Below are positions 33,833-45,200 of a stretch of DNA of 64,000 nt, piece after piece. This DNA comes from Haloarcula marismortui ATCC 43049 (lineage in GTDB: Archaea > Halobacteriota > Halobacteria > Halobacteriales > Haloarculaceae), in contig NC_006396.1 of the NCBI RefSeq assembly GCF_000011085.1, positions 2,418,001 through 2,482,000 of the forward strand. Reading direction: 5' to 3'. The notes under the pieces were generated by a model. It searched no databases, had not been told where the DNA came from, and saw nothing but the letters and a program-made list of their open reading frames with translations. Within the stretch, counting starts at the first letter, position 1, and each line of letters opens with the position of its first letter. The translations under genes were made by a program, and so were the position numbers.

Positions 33833-36022
33833 ATGGGCCTGTTCGATAGGATCCGTCGGGCCGTCGGTGGCGATGACTCGTCGACCGACGGGGACGAGCG
33901 GACGGCAAAGGATAACGGGCCGTCCGACGATGGGCCGGACCGCCTAGACACGGCGGCGCTCGACCCGACGACGTTCCGGGAGTACGCCGAGAACGTCGTC
34001 GATGGCGCGGACCCGCTGACATTCGACCCCGATGCGCTTGCCCGCCTCGATACGGCCATCGAGGAGAGCTACGGCGGCGAGACCGTCGGCGACGCCGCGG
34101 GGACGACGACCTACACCGAAAACACGGTTCGGTTCGGGAGCTATCTCGGTGAACTCCTCGTGCGGGCGTACGACGGCGAGTGGGTCCAGTCCGACGGCCG
34201 ATGGGGCGTTACCGTTTCCGGCCCGGACGACGAGGTGACCGTCGCGGTGTTCGACGTGGCTGCCCGCTCGTTCGGCGACGAGCCGGTGTTCGCGGCTGTC
34301 GTGACACGTCTGGAATCCGAACTGGCACTGGATAGCATACAGACTCCCGACGGTGATGGACGGGCAGATTTGGAGGCAGATGAAACCGACGCCGACAGCG
34401 TCGTCTCCGAGCCGACGCGGATCGTTAGCCGTGTTGGTGATGCACAGGCGGACGAGCGAGGTGAAGCACCTGCCGGCGATACCACTGATTCTGAGCCGTC
34501 TCAAGCTGTCGAAACGGAGCCGACCCGCATCGTCAAACGGGTCGAATCCGAGTCGGAAGCTGATGACCGGTCGGACGACACCGACCCCACGCCCGTCGCC
34601 AGTGCGGTTGATGACGAACCGGAGAACGAGCCACCGCGGGGCAGTGACGACCCCGACAGCAACGAGAGCGCAGATTCCGATACAACTGATTCAGTGTCAG
34701 ATGCTGCTGGTAGCGAGCCGCCAGCCACTGCAGCCACCGAAGAAGAATCGATTGCCGATCCGAGTGACAGGCCGGCGGCTGACGACACCGCCCCAGAGCG
34801 GTCGGCGGATGATACCGCCCTAGAGCGGTCGGCAGATGACACCGCCACAGAGTGGTTGGCTGATGACACTGCTGATGAGCAGCCAACAGTTGAAACGCTG
34901 GCCGAGGAGTCAGCCGTCGATGATTCTGCGGATGAACCGGCCGCTGATACGACTAATGCTGTCGAAACAACGACCGATGCGGCCGCAGCCGACGAGCCGG
35001 TTGCGTATATCGATGAAGCGGAGTCGTCGTTCGATAGTGCCACAGCGGACTCCTCTGATGAAACGACAGCGGCCGAGACACCGTCCGAAGACTCGGCTGT
35101 CGACTCCCGCGATGAGGATGGAACTGATGACACCACGCCCGCGCGGGCGGCAACTGACACAGCCGACGACGAAGCAGCAACTGACACAGCCGCTGACGAA
35201 GCAGCGACGGACACAGCCGACGACACATCGTCCGACACATCGATGGACGACGAACCGATCCGCGATAGCTCGCCGGATGCGTTGTCAGATGCCGTTCCAG
35301 ACGCAGAGGCGGCTGCCGAAACGACGGCTGATGAGTCACCTGCAGACATCGCCGACACGAGGGCCGATGATACCCTGGCAGCCGTTTCGGACTCTGACAC
35401 CACGGAGCTGTTTGATGACAGTCCCAACACATCGGCTCCTGTCGCAGATGTCAAGGCGACCGATACCAGCGAGCACGCAGCGTCACAGGACGTAACCGCT
35501 GACGAGACGGCTGCGACAGCAGACACCGACGAGAGTGACCTATCTGCACCCAGTGACAGCGATTCGACCGCTAGCTCGATGGCCCGCTCGTGGGAATCCG
35601 GCACGGTCCGGGCGGACCACGCCGACACCGCTGTCGAGTTCGCTGACTTCTGGGGCGAGCACGACCTCGATTTCTCGCCGGCCTCGCTTTCGCGGCTCGA
35701 CGACCTAGTCGACGCCGAGTGGGACGACGAGCGCTTCGCCGAGACGACCTTCGGGAGCGACGCGTCGTTCGACGACCGCGCGTTCTCCAGCGTCGTGCGA
35801 GAACTCGGCGGCTACTTCGGCGAAGTCCTCGTCCGGCACCTCGATGGCGACTGGACCGACGAGACGGACCACGAAGCGGCCGTCGTCGTCGGTGGGCCGG
35901 CCGGGCAGTTCGCAGTCCCTGTCTTCAAGGTCGCGATAACGTCGCTCAGAAAACAGGCGGTGTTTGGCCGGAGCTACGACGCCCTGCTCGACGATCTTGG
36001 TCGTGAGGGGCCGGCACGGTGA
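33833..36022 (+). CDS. Acidic disordered protein with duplicated terminal domain
   Basis: 729 residues. The N-terminal domain (~35-165) and the C-terminal domain (~586-725) are homologous: FGSYLGELLVRAYDGEW in the first matches LGGYFGEVLVRHLDGDW in the second, each preceded by FDPDALARLD/FSPASLSRLD and followed by a VAVFDVA/VPVFKVA strand. Between them lies about 420 residues of Asp/Thr/Ala/Ser/Glu-rich low-complexity sequence with short repeats (EPTRIV(S/K)RV twice; ADDTA(x)ERSADDTA; ATDTADDEA). No membrane segment or signal peptide. Function unknown. Codon bias is normal, so the linker is probably translated. Confidence 0.8.
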   Translation: MGLFDRIRRAVGGDDSSTDGDERTAKDNGPSDDGPDRLDTAALDPTTFREYAENVVDGADPLTFDPDALARLDTAIEESYGGETVGDAAGTTTYTENTVRFGSYLGELLVRAYDGEWVQSDGRWGVTVSGPDDEVTVAVFDVAARSFGDEPVFAAVVTRLESELALDSIQTPDGDGRADLEADETDADSVVSEPTRIVSRVGDAQADERGEAPAGDTTDSEPSQAVETEPTRIVKRVESESEADDRSDDTDPTPVASAVDDEPENEPPRGSDDPDSNESADSDTTDSVSDAAGSEPPATAATEEESIADPSDRPAADDTAPERSADDTALERSADDTATEWLADDTADEQPTVETLAEESAVDDSADEPAADTTNAVETTTDAAAADEPVAYIDEAESSFDSATADSSDETTAAETPSEDSAVDSRDEDGTDDTTPARAATDTADDEAATDTAADEAATDTADDTSSDTSMDDEPIRDSSPDALSDAVPDAEAAAETTADESPADIADTRADDTLAAVSDSDTTELFDDSPNTSAPVADVKATDTSEHAASQDVTADETAATADTDESDLSAPSDSDSTASSMARSWESGTVRADHADTAVEFADFWGEHDLDFSPASLSRLDDLVDAEWDDERFAETTFGSDASFDDRAFSSVVRELGGYFGEVLVRHLDGDWTDETDHEAAVVVGGPAGQFAVPVFKVAITSLRKQAVFGRSYDALLDDLGREGPAR

Positions 36023-36059
36023 GCGATGTGAGTCCCGGTCCGTCGTTTCCCCGCTGTTG

Positions 36060-36233
36060 CTAGTCAGACAGGGGGAGGACAGCCGTGCTCCCACAGTCGG
36101 GACACTCGTCGTGATCCGTGTAGAGGCGCGTTTCACACTCGCTGCACTGGTGGGTGGCCTCGTCGTCAGACGCCTTTTCGACTTCCTGCTTCAGCGCCTC
36201 GACTTTCCGACCGATATCGTTGAAAAGGCTCAT
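36060..36233 (-). CDS. 57-residue zinc-ribbon protein
   Basis: A helix (SLFNDIGRKVEALKQEVEKASD) followed by a zinc ribbon: CSECETRL and CPDCGSTAV. Ends in LPLSD. It converges on the acidic-protein gene and is divergent from the transporter. Such small ribbon proteins are numerous in haloarchaea and mostly uncharacterised. ATG 36233 is the only start that keeps the helix intact. Confidence 0.75.
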   Translation of the reverse strand: MSLFNDIGRKVEALKQEVEKASDDEATHQCSECETRLYTDHDECPDCGSTAVLPLSD

Positions 36234-36348
36234 TATGATACGTTCGGCCCGGACAGGCATAAACGTCGGCTGCGGTTCCGGGTCGTGTGAGGATGTCGCC
36301 ACTCGCAAACGACCCATCCTTTTGTCACTGGCGGCGCAGGGGCCAGAC

Positions 36349-38250
36349 GTGTCGCTGCCACCTCTCACGCCGGGGATGTTGTTCGTGTTTGCGGTCATTG
36401 TCGCTGCGCTGGTGCTGTTTGCGACGGAGGCGCTGCCCGTCGATGTGACCGCTATTGCCGTTATGGTCGCGCTGATGCTGGCCGAACCGGTGACGGTGCT
36501 CGCGACCGACCTCGGGTTGCTTGCCGAGCCGGTGTACGTGTTACACCAGGCCGGTGACGGGATTTCGCCGCTGGATCGTGGGCTTTCCGGCTTTGCCTCG
36601 ACGGCGACGATAACGGTGCTTGCGATGTTCATTCTCTCGGACGGCGTCCAGCGGACCGGGATCGTCCAGATTCTCGGCGCGAAAATCGCCTCGCTGACCG
36701 GAGACAGCGAAACGAAACAGCTCAGTGCGACCGTCGGGCTGGTCGCGCCTATCTCCGGGTTCATCAACAACACTGCCGCCGTTGCCATCCTCCTGCCGAT
36801 GGTCACTGACATCGCACACAAGGGCAAGCTCTCGCCGTCGAAACTACTGTTGCCGCTGTCCTATGCTTCGATGTTCGGCGGAATGCTGACGCTCATTGGG
36901 ACGTCGACGAACATCCTCGCCTCGCAGCTCTCGGCGGAACTGATCGACCAGCCGTTCAGTATGTTCGAGTTCACCCAGCTCGGCATCATCGTGACCGTCA
37001 TCGGAACGGTTTATCTTCTTACCGTCGGGCGCTATCTGGTCCCGTCGCGGATTCCGGTCGAAGAGGACCTCACCGAGGAGTTCGAGATGGGTGAGTATCT
37101 CACCGAGGTCGTCGTTCGCCAAGACTCCCCGCTCATCGGGCAGACTGTCGACGAGGCGCTCAGAGTTTCGGCGTTTGACGTGGACATCGTCCAGTTGGTC
37201 CGTGAGAAACGCACGTTCCTCGAACCGCTCGGCCAGAAATCCATTCGGGCCGGTGATGTCTTCGCCGTTCGGACGGACCGAGACACGCTCGTCGACCTCC
37301 TCGATGTCGAAGGGCTGGACATCATTCCGGATGTCGAGGTCGACGACGCGGAACTGGAAACCGCAAACGAGCGGAAAAACCTCGTTGAGGTTGTCGTCGC
37401 CCCCGGCTCCTCGCTTATTGGCGAGACACTCGTCTCCACGAACTTCCGCCAGCGCTACGACGCGACAGTGCTGGCGCTTCGCCACGGGCAGGAGCTGTAC
37501 CGCCAACGAATGGACCACGTTACACTCCGCATCGGCGATACGCTTCTGGTGCAGGCCACTCCTGAAAGCATCGACCGTCTCAACCGTAACAACGACTTCA
37601 TCGTCGCCCAGGAGGTCGCACGCCCGGATTTCCGGCGGTCGAAGATTCCCGTCGCTATCGGCATCGTCGCTGCTGTCGTCGGCGTCGCGGCGCTGACGCC
37701 GGTTCACATCGTCATCTCGGCGCTCGGCGGCGCGCTGGCGATGGTGCTCACCGGCTGTCTCCGCCCCCCGGAGCTGTACGACGCCGTCCAGTGGGATGTC
37801 ATCTTCCTGCTCGCCGGCGTCATCCCGCTTGGTACCGCACTACAGGAGACCGGCGGCGCTGACTTGCTCGCGGAACTGTTCGTCATGGGCGCTGGCAGCA
37901 TCCTCGCCGCCGGGGGCGGCCTCGCCGTCGTTCTCGGGCTGATGTACCTCGTTACGGCGCTGCTGACGAACATCATCTCGAACAACGCCTCCGTCGTCCT
38001 GATGATCCCGGTCGCCATCGAAACCGCCCAGCAACTGAACGCCAACGCCTTCGCCTTCGTCCTCGCCGTCACCTTCGCTGCCTCGACGGCGTTCATGACG
38101 CCGGTTGGCTATCAGACCAACCTCCTTGTCTATGGGCCCGGTGGGTACCGATTCACCGATTATCTGAAGGTTGGTGCGCCGCTACAGGCCGTATTCGCCG
38201 TCGCAACGACGCTTGGCATCGCGTATTTCTGGGGCCTCGCTCCCGCGTGA
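36349..38250 (+). CDS. SLC13/ArsB-type anion transporter with TrkA-C domains
   Basis: 633 residues. Two membrane blocks of the ion-transporter superfamily (helices ~10-235 and ~430-633) flank two soluble RCK_C/TrkA-C units (~250-330 and ~345-425: GEYLTEVVVRQDSPLIGQT and RKNLVEVVVAPGSSLIGET). Hallmarks are FINNTAAVAILLP and its counterpart NIISNNASVVLMIP, the paired helix-break motifs for Na+ and anion. Resembles Na+/sulfate or related symporters; substrate not decided. Start uncertain: GTG 36349 or ATG 36376. Confidence 0.88.
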   Translation: MSLPPLTPGMLFVFAVIVAALVLFATEALPVDVTAIAVMVALMLAEPVTVLATDLGLLAEPVYVLHQAGDGISPLDRGLSGFASTATITVLAMFILSDGVQRTGIVQILGAKIASLTGDSETKQLSATVGLVAPISGFINNTAAVAILLPMVTDIAHKGKLSPSKLLLPLSYASMFGGMLTLIGTSTNILASQLSAELIDQPFSMFEFTQLGIIVTVIGTVYLLTVGRYLVPSRIPVEEDLTEEFEMGEYLTEVVVRQDSPLIGQTVDEALRVSAFDVDIVQLVREKRTFLEPLGQKSIRAGDVFAVRTDRDTLVDLLDVEGLDIIPDVEVDDAELETANERKNLVEVVVAPGSSLIGETLVSTNFRQRYDATVLALRHGQELYRQRMDHVTLRIGDTLLVQATPESIDRLNRNNDFIVAQEVARPDFRRSKIPVAIGIVAAVVGVAALTPVHIVISALGGALAMVLTGCLRPPELYDAVQWDVIFLLAGVIPLGTALQETGGADLLAELFVMGAGSILAAGGGLAVVLGLMYLVTALLTNIISNNASVVLMIPVAIETAQQLNANAFAFVLAVTFAASTAFMTPVGYQTNLLVYGPGGYRFTDYLKVGAPLQAVFAVATTLGIAYFWGLAPA

Positions 38251-38305
38251 CATGGCCGCCTCGCAACGAAACGCTTTACAGGCTGTCGAATCGAGAGAGT
38301 AGTAC

Positions 38306-38378
38306 GGGATCGTGGGGTAGCTTGGTAACCTTCGGGCCTTGGGTGCCCGCGCCCCTAGTTCAAATCTGGGCGATCCCA
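38306..38378 (+). tRNA. tRNA-Pro (anticodon TGG)
   Basis: Acceptor GGGATCG/CGATCCC, anticodon stem CGGGC/GCCCG with loop CTTGGGT (anticodon TGG at 38340-38342), and T arm CCTAG TTCAAAT CTGGG with one G-T pair. Discriminator A, no encoded CCA and no intron. Located 55 bases after the transporter stop. Confidence 0.92.
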
Positions 38379-38600
38379 TACCTGCGATAACGAACGCAGC
38401 CTTTCTGCCGCGTCTACCGCTACTTCCCTAGCACCCTGTCTTGCCAGCCCCTTGCTGTCATTGCCACTCCCACTCGTAGCCGCGGCCCGTCCTCACCACT
38501 ATGCCCGTAGCGACTCCCCGGGCGACACTGCAAAAAGAAGCCGTCGCGATGTTACACCGCGCTAGTCGCCAGTCCCGTCAGGGGCGGAACGCGTGGCGTG

Positions 38601-40931
38601 TTATCGCTGGCCTCCGACATCGCTGTGGTCGTCCTCCCTGCTACTGGTGTCGAACTCGTCGACGGTCGCGGCCAGCGAGTCGGCACGGTCGCGGAGTTCG
38701 TCCGCGCTCTGGGCGATTTCAGCGACGGACGCGGACTGCTCTTCGGCGGCCGCCGATACCTGCTCGGCGTCTTCCGTCACGTTCTGGCTGATCTCGGACA
38801 CCCCGTCGACGCGGTGGACGACGCTCTGCGTTGCGTCGGCCTGGTCCTCGGTGGCGTCCGCAATCTCCTGAATCCCATCGTTGGCGTTCTCGATTGCGTC
38901 GACAGTGTCCGCTATCGCGTCGGCAGCCTCGCGGACAGTCTTCACACCGGTGTCGATGTGGTCGCTGGTCGCGCGGATGTCCGTGACAGTCTCGTCCGTC
39001 TCCGTTTGCACGGCCGCGATTTCGGCTTCTATCTCTGCTGCCGCCTGCTTTGTCTCCTCCGCGAGGTTCTTGACCTCGTCGGCGACAACGGCGAAGCCCT
39101 CGCCGTCCTTGTCGGCACGGGCGGCCTCGATGTTGGCGTTCAGGGCGAGCATATTCGTCTGCTCGGCGATATCCGAAATGAAGTCGACAATCTCGCCGAT
39201 GTCGTCCATCCGCTTCTGTAGCGCGAGAATCTGGTCGACCGCATCTGCCGAGCGGGACTCGATTTCCGCCATGTCGTCAATGGCTGACTCGGCGGCTTCC
39301 CGGCCCGTTTCGCCACGGTCGACGGCTTCCCTGGCCGTCTCTGCGACCGTCGTCGATGACGCTGCGACTTCCTCGATGCTCGCCGATAGCTCGTCCATTT
39401 CGGCGGCAGCCTCCTCAAGGTCGTCGTGCTGTCTGATAGCGCCGTCGGCGATCTCCTGTATGCGGTCACTGACGGTCTGGCTCGTCGTCTCGATTTCTTC
39501 GGCCCCAGTTGCGACCTCGATTGTGGCATCCGCGACCTCGTCGGCGAACGCCGCGACCTCACTGACGGTGGCTTCGAGCCCGTCGAGCATTGCGTTGAAC
39601 TCCACTGCGACTTCTCGCATTGCCGTCTCCTCCGCGTCTTCGTCGAGTCGCTTCGTGAGATCACCGTCAGCGATCTCCTGCATCACCGCGCTGTACTCGG
39701 TAGCGCGCTCCTGAAGCCGCTGGCTGGCTTCCTCCGCCTCAGCCCGTGCGTCCTCCGCTTCCGTGCGGAGCTCCTCGGCCTCCGACCGCGCCGTCTTCGC
39801 TTCCTCAACTGCATCCTCCGCTTCCTGAATGCGGTTCTGCAGAGAGATCCGCATATCGTCAAACGTCCCGTAGAGCCGGCCGATTTCATCGGCACGGTTC
39901 GTCGAGAGGTCGACATCGAAGTTGCCGGCCTCGATGCGTTCAGCACGGTCTCGTAGCTGCTTCAGGGGGTCAACCGTGCGTTTTCCGAGTACGAGGCCGA
40001 CAGCCGACAACGAAACGAGTGCCAGCAGGACAAGCAGTCCGACCGTCTGCCCGACCGTATCCCGGACACTGAACGCCTGTGCCGTGTCTAGACTGGTCAC
40101 TGTGACCCAGTTCGTGGTCGGGACGGGCGCGAACGCGTACACGCGACCATCGGACACCGCTGTCACCGGGGCTGCAGTGCCGTTCGCGTCGCGGATTGCC
40201 GCGAGGCTCTCACTGTGGGTGGCAGCATCGAACTCGCGGTCGATGTTCAGTACCGTCTCGTCGTTGGTGTTCAGAATCGTGGTTTCCTTCGTCGAATTCG
40301 TATCGCTGAGCCGGTCGACCTGACTCTGGATACGCGTGACGACGACGAGGTGCGAGCCGTCACGCTTCGGGACCGAGCTCGCGAACGCCATCACGGGCTC
40401 GTCGTTGAGGACCGGCGAGCGGTACGACCGACTACTCGACCAGACCTGTGTGTTGTTGCCGGGCCCCTCCGGCACTTCGGCGGCCGTCCACGGCGCGTCA
40501 AGTTCGGACAGCGACCGTCCCTCTAGCGGGAGTTCCGTGCTGGCGACTACCTCGCCACGGGATTCGTTTACGAGGTGCATACTGACAACGTCGTCAGGCA
40601 GTAACTGGTCCTGCAGCAGGATGTACGCCGCAGCGCGCCGGTCGCTCCGGAGTGGTTCACCCTGCGAAATGGACCGGGTGTGCGTGCGTTGCTGTTCGAC
40701 CCACGAGCCGATAGAGTCCCCCTCCAGCTGGCTGGTCTCGGCGAGCTGTTCGGTTGTCTGTTGCTCGACTGCTGTGGATGTCGCCTGAAACGTGAACGCG
40801 CCGGCGCCCGCGATGACGAGCAACACGGCGAGGAACGCAACAGCAAACTTCGCAGCGAACCGTTGCCGTATGAATTCGGGAGCGACTCGATCAAGCGCAC
40901 TCGCCAGTCCGTCGAGCGGACCGCCCGCCAT
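38601..40931 (-). CDS. Chemotaxis transducer coupled to a BMP lipoprotein
   Basis: 776 residues. TM1 (~27-47) and TM2 (~282-302) flank an extracytoplasmic Cache-like sensor domain ([22 protein letters not shown], close to the corresponding stretch in the other transducer). HAMP (~303-360), a coiled coil, a second HAMP-like unit and the signalling hairpin follow; the tip is [20 protein letters not shown] (~580-600). Its ATG overlaps the TGA of the upstream BMP-family lipoprotein by one base, so the pair is translationally coupled. Haloarchaeal pairs such as BasB-BasT and CosB-CosT work as binding-protein-dependent receptors; this looks like another such pair. Confidence 0.93.
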   Translation of the reverse strand: MAGGPLDGLASALDRVAPEFIRQRFAAKFAVAFLAVLLVIAGAGAFTFQATSTAVEQQTTEQLAETSQLEGDSIGSWVEQQRTHTRSISQGEPLRSDRRAAAYILLQDQLLPDDVVSMHLVNESRGEVVASTELPLEGRSLSELDAPWTAAEVPEGPGNNTQVWSSSRSYRSPVLNDEPVMAFASSVPKRDGSHLVVVTRIQSQVDRLSDTNSTKETTILNTNDETVLNIDREFDAATHSESLAAIRDANGTAAPVTAVSDGRVYAFAPVPTTNWVTVTSLDTAQAFSVRDTVGQTVGLLVLLALVSLSAVGLVLGKRTVDPLKQLRDRAERIEAGNFDVDLSTNRADEIGRLYGTFDDMRISLQNRIQEAEDAVEEAKTARSEAEELRTEAEDARAEAEEASQRLQERATEYSAVMQEIADGDLTKRLDEDAEETAMREVAVEFNAMLDGLEATVSEVAAFADEVADATIEVATGAEEIETTSQTVSDRIQEIADGAIRQHDDLEEAAAEMDELSASIEEVAASSTTVAETAREAVDRGETGREAAESAIDDMAEIESRSADAVDQILALQKRMDDIGEIVDFISDIAEQTNMLALNANIEAARADKDGEGFAVVADEVKNLAEETKQAAAEIEAEIAAVQTETDETVTDIRATSDHIDTGVKTVREAADAIADTVDAIENANDGIQEIADATEDQADATQSVVHRVDGVSEISQNVTEDAEQVSAAAEEQSASVAEIAQSADELRDRADSLAATVDEFDTSSREDDHSDVGGQR

Positions 40932-42073
40932 CAGGCACCACCCGTGTTGGAGCGCTCAGTGGGCACGACGATGTCGCCGGCGGCGATTTGCTCCCGCGAT
41001 GTCGACAGCGCCTCCCTGATATCGTCGGGAATTGCCGGCTCGAGGGAGGTGCCATAGACGACGCCGACGCCGTCACTATCAAGCCCGAGCGAGACAACCT
41101 CACCAGCGGGGAGGTTGTCCGCGACCGTCGCCGTCGCCGCGTCGTAGACCGCAACGTTCACTCGCTTGACCATGCTCGCGAGTACGACATCCGCGTACCG
41201 AGGGTTACTCCGGGACTGGTCTGAGTCCACCCCGATTGCGTACCGGCCATGAGCCTGTGCGGCCTGGAAGATACCAACACCTGCGCCACCCGCCGCGTGG
41301 TAGACGATGTCCGCCCCATCGTCGTACATCTTGGCTGCGATGTCCCGAGCGCCCTGCACGTCGTCGAAGTTCCCGAGGTACTCGGTGAGGACATCAACGT
41401 CTGTGTTAGCGTACTCGACGCCGGCTCTGAAGCCGGCCTCGAACTTGTGGATGAGCGGCTGGTCGAGGCCGCCGACGAATCCGACGGTCGTCTCGTCCGG
41501 GTTCGTCGAGCCTGCCCCGAGGTCGACATCTCTGGTTGTGAGCAGCCCAGCGAGGTTCCCGGCCTGAAACGACCCCTCGTGTTCGCGGAACACGTAACTC
41601 GCCACGTTGTCTGCCTCCACGACAGAGTCGACGATCATGAACTGCTGGTCCGTGTACTCCGATGCAGCCTCAGATAGCCCTTCAGCCTGCAGAAATCCGA
41701 TACAACAGATAAGGTCGTATGACGGACTCGTCGAACTCGCCAGCTCGGCCTGTATTTCGCCGAACCCGGCGACACTGGTTGGCTCGTGGTTCGTGTACTC
41801 GACCCCGTCATCGAGGCGTGCGCGCTGAATGCCGCGGTTCGCAGCATCATTGAACGAGCGGTCATCGAGCCCACCCAGCGCGTACACCATTCCGACAGTC
41901 GCCGCCGCATCGCTCTCGTCGATGCCACTGGCAGTTGCTTCTTGGCTGTCGCTGGCCCCCTCGTCTCCCTGTCCGCTCCCTCCGAAGCCGCCCGCACAGC
42001 CGGCGAGTGCTGCGGTCGCGGCCGCGCCGCCGCTGGCGAGGAGCTGACGTCTTGTAATATTGTGATTGCGCAC
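40931..42073 (-). CDS. BMP-family substrate-binding lipoprotein
   Basis: 380 residues. A Tat signal ([10 protein letters not shown]) with lipobox LAGC (Cys ~26) and an acidic Gly/Ser-rich linker lead to a periplasmic-binding-protein fold of the basic membrane protein (BMP/PnrA) family: [51 protein letters not shown] and GVDSDQS. BMP proteins usually bind nucleosides for ABC import, but no permease or ATPase genes adjoin here. Instead the stop codon overlaps the start of a chemoreceptor. A TATA-like GGTATAGTT lies 25-30 bases upstream. Confidence 0.9.
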   Translation of the reverse strand: MRNHNITRRQLLASGGAAATAALAGCAGGFGGSGQGDEGASDSQEATASGIDESDAAATVGMVYALGGLDDRSFNDAANRGIQRARLDDGVEYTNHEPTSVAGFGEIQAELASSTSPSYDLICCIGFLQAEGLSEAASEYTDQQFMIVDSVVEADNVASYVFREHEGSFQAGNLAGLLTTRDVDLGAGSTNPDETTVGFVGGLDQPLIHKFEAGFRAGVEYANTDVDVLTEYLGNFDDVQGARDIAAKMYDDGADIVYHAAGGAGVGIFQAAQAHGRYAIGVDSDQSRSNPRYADVVLASMVKRVNVAVYDAATATVADNLPAGEVVSLGLDSDGVGVVYGTSLEPAIPDDIREALSTSREQIAAGDIVVPTERSNTGGA

Positions 42074-42229
42074 GATTATTCTACTCTGAGTGAATCAACT
42101 ATACCAGCAAAAACCACGGGGCCCAATTCTCGACAGTGATACTGATACCGCCCTCGTGCCGCCTTATTTCAGTTCCACCCCGGTTTGCGAACCTTCTTAG
42201 GCCAGTGGGCATAACCACTGTCCACTCAA

Positions 42230-45200
42230 ATGGCGACCGCCGAGAACACCGAACTCATCGACCGCTTCGAGGAGTTCTACCGCAACTACTACCGCAACGA
42301 GATCGGTGAGCTCGCCCAGAAATATCCGAACGACCAGAAATCGCTGTATATCGACTGGGACGACCTCTATCGTTTCGACCCGGATCTAGCCGACGACTAC
42401 CGGACAAAGCCCGAGCAGATACAGGAGTACGCCGAGGAGGCCCTTCGACTGTACGACCTCCCGGTTGATGTCTCGCTCGGGCAGGCCCACGTCCGCGTCC
42501 GGAACCTCCCCGAATCCGAGGACATCCGCGACCTGCGCCACGAACACCACGGGAACCTCGTTGCCGTCAGAGGTATCATCCGGAAGGCGACCGACGTGCG
42601 CCCGAAGGTTATCGAGGCGGCCTTCGAGTGCCAGCGCTGTGGCACGCTCACGCGTATCCCCCAGACCGCCGGTGACTTTCAGGAACCGCACGACTGCCAG
42701 GGCTGTGAACGACAGGGGCCGTTCCGGCTCAACACCGACCAGTCCCAGTTCATCGACGCCCAGAAGCTCCGTGTGCAGGAATCTCCCGAGGGACTGCGTG
42801 GTGGGGAGACGCCCCAGTCAATCGACATCAACATCGAGGACGACATCACGGGCCACGTCACCGCCGGTGACCACGTCCGCGTGACCGGCATCCTCAAACT
42901 CGACCAGCGGGGCAACGACAACGAAAAGTCCCCGATGTTCGATATCTACATGGAAGGCGTCAGCGTTGAAATCGAGGACGAGCAGTTCGAGGACATGGAG
43001 ATCACCGACGCTGACAAGACGGAAATCGTCGAACTCTCCAGCGAACCCGACATCTACGACAAGATGGTCGGGGCCATCGCCCCCTCTATCTACGGCTACG
43101 AAAAAGAGAAGCTCGCGATGATGCTCCAGCTCTTCTCCGGCGTAACGAAGGAGCTACCTGACGGATCTCGAATACGTGGGGACCTCCATATGTTGCTGAT
43201 AGGCGATCCGGGGACGGGGAAATGCGTCCACGGTGACACGCGGGTAACTCTCGCAGACGGCCACGAACGGCCGATACGAGAGGTCGTTGAATCGAACTTA
43301 GATGATCCCAAACCAGTCGACGACGGCGTGTGGGACACTGTTGATTTCGATGTCCCCTCACTCCAATCCGATGGAACAGTAGCCACGCAAAACGCGACCA
43401 AGGTTTGGAAGCGCAAGGCACCGGAAACACTGTATCGGATACGAACCGCGACTGGTCGTGAACTCGATGTAACCCCGTCCCATCCACTGTTCGTCCAATC
43501 TGACGGCCGGTTCCAGGCCAGGAAAGCCGAGGAATTAGAGAGCGGGACACACGTTGCCGTTCCACGGAAGGTTTCCACAAATGCCTGTAACGAACTGGAT
43601 GTCACGTTCCGACAATCACAGGCCCACAACAGAATCGATCTTGACCTTCCACCGCAGTGGACACCCGAACTGGCCCGTCTGATCGGTTATATTGTTGCCG
43701 AGGGGTACGTCGAGCAACGTCCGGATAACACGGGGTATGTTTCGATAACCAATAACGACCGCGAAGTTCTCGATGACGCGAAATCTGTTCTGGAGACACT
43801 GAACCTCAACGTTACGGAACGGAGTTCACACGAGGGGAAGACCGCCCGCGAACTGTTGTGTTCTGCCGGCGAGTTCGTGAGCTTCCTCGCATCTCTGGAC
43901 GAAACGTTGCTCCAGTCCTCGGCGGAGAGACGCGTTCCGCAAGATATCATGCGAGCCAGCGACAACGTTGTCACCGGATTTATTCGAGGCTATATCGAGG
44001 GAGAGGGACACGTTTCGACATCACAGAGAGAGATTACTGTTGCTTCGATGAGTAAACCGCTGCTGGAAGACGTTCGAACCTTGCTCGTCACACAGGGAAT
44101 CACGGCACAACTCCAACCCCGGAACAACGGCAGCTACCGGCTTCGAATCTCCGGGCAGTCTTTCCACGACTACGCCGAACAAATCGGATTCATCACAGCG
44201 CGAAAGACCGAAGCGTGCCGGCAATTCGAGGGAACCCACGGAAATACGAATCTTGATATTGTCCCCAATCTGGGTCCGGAACTCCGTCGCATCCGGGAAG
44301 CACTTGGACTGACCCAATCCGAGTGCGGCCTTCCGCGTTCGACGTATCAACACTACGAGCGGGGACGCCGAAACCCAAGCCGTGACAGTCTCGAATCGGT
44401 TCTCGATGCCTTCGAGACGCGGTTGGCTGAGATGAACAATGACACACCTATCAGCGACACTGCGCGTAGCGACGGCGGCGGAACGGGGTCACTCCGTCAA
44501 GACCTGAACGGACTCGCTGCACTCGTCGAAGGTGACATCGCGTGGGACCGGATCGAATCGATAGAACCCATCGAACACGATGAAAAGTGGGTCTACGACC
44601 TCGAAATCGAGGGGACACACAACTATCTCACTAACGGAGTTGTCTCGCATAACTCACAGATGCTGTCATATATCGAGAACATCGCGCCGCGCTCAGTCTA
44701 CACCTCCGGCAAAGGGTCGTCGAGCGCGGGGCTCACCGCGGCCGCCGTCCGCGACGACTTCGGCGACGGCCAGCAGTGGACGCTAGAGGCCGGCGCGCTC
44801 GTGCTCGCAGATCAGGGCATCGCCGCCATCGACGAACTCGATAAGATGTCTCCGGAAGACCGTTCGGCAATGCACGAAGCGCTGGAACAGCAGCGTATCA
44901 GCGTCTCGAAGGCTGGAATCAACGCGACACTCAAATCCCGCTGTTCGCTGCTGGGCGCGGCTAACCCGAAGTACGGTCGTTTCGACCAGTACGAGCCTAT
45001 CGGCGAGCAGATCGACCTCGAACCGGCACTCATCTCCCGGTTCGACCTCATTTTCACCGTGACGGACAAGCCTGACGAGGAAAAAGACCGGAACCTCGCC
45101 GAGCACATTATCCAGACCAACTACGCCGGTGAACTCCACACGCATCGGACGGAAAATCCCACGTCGAATTTCAGTGAGGAGGAGGTTGGGACCGTCACCG

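Noticed and set aside
34501-35628. A 375-codon Ser-rich frame antisense to the acidic protein
   Set aside because: The Ser/Ala run results from reading Asp/Thr/Ala codons backwards. The sense frame has two homologous domains at its ends, which proves which strand is coding.
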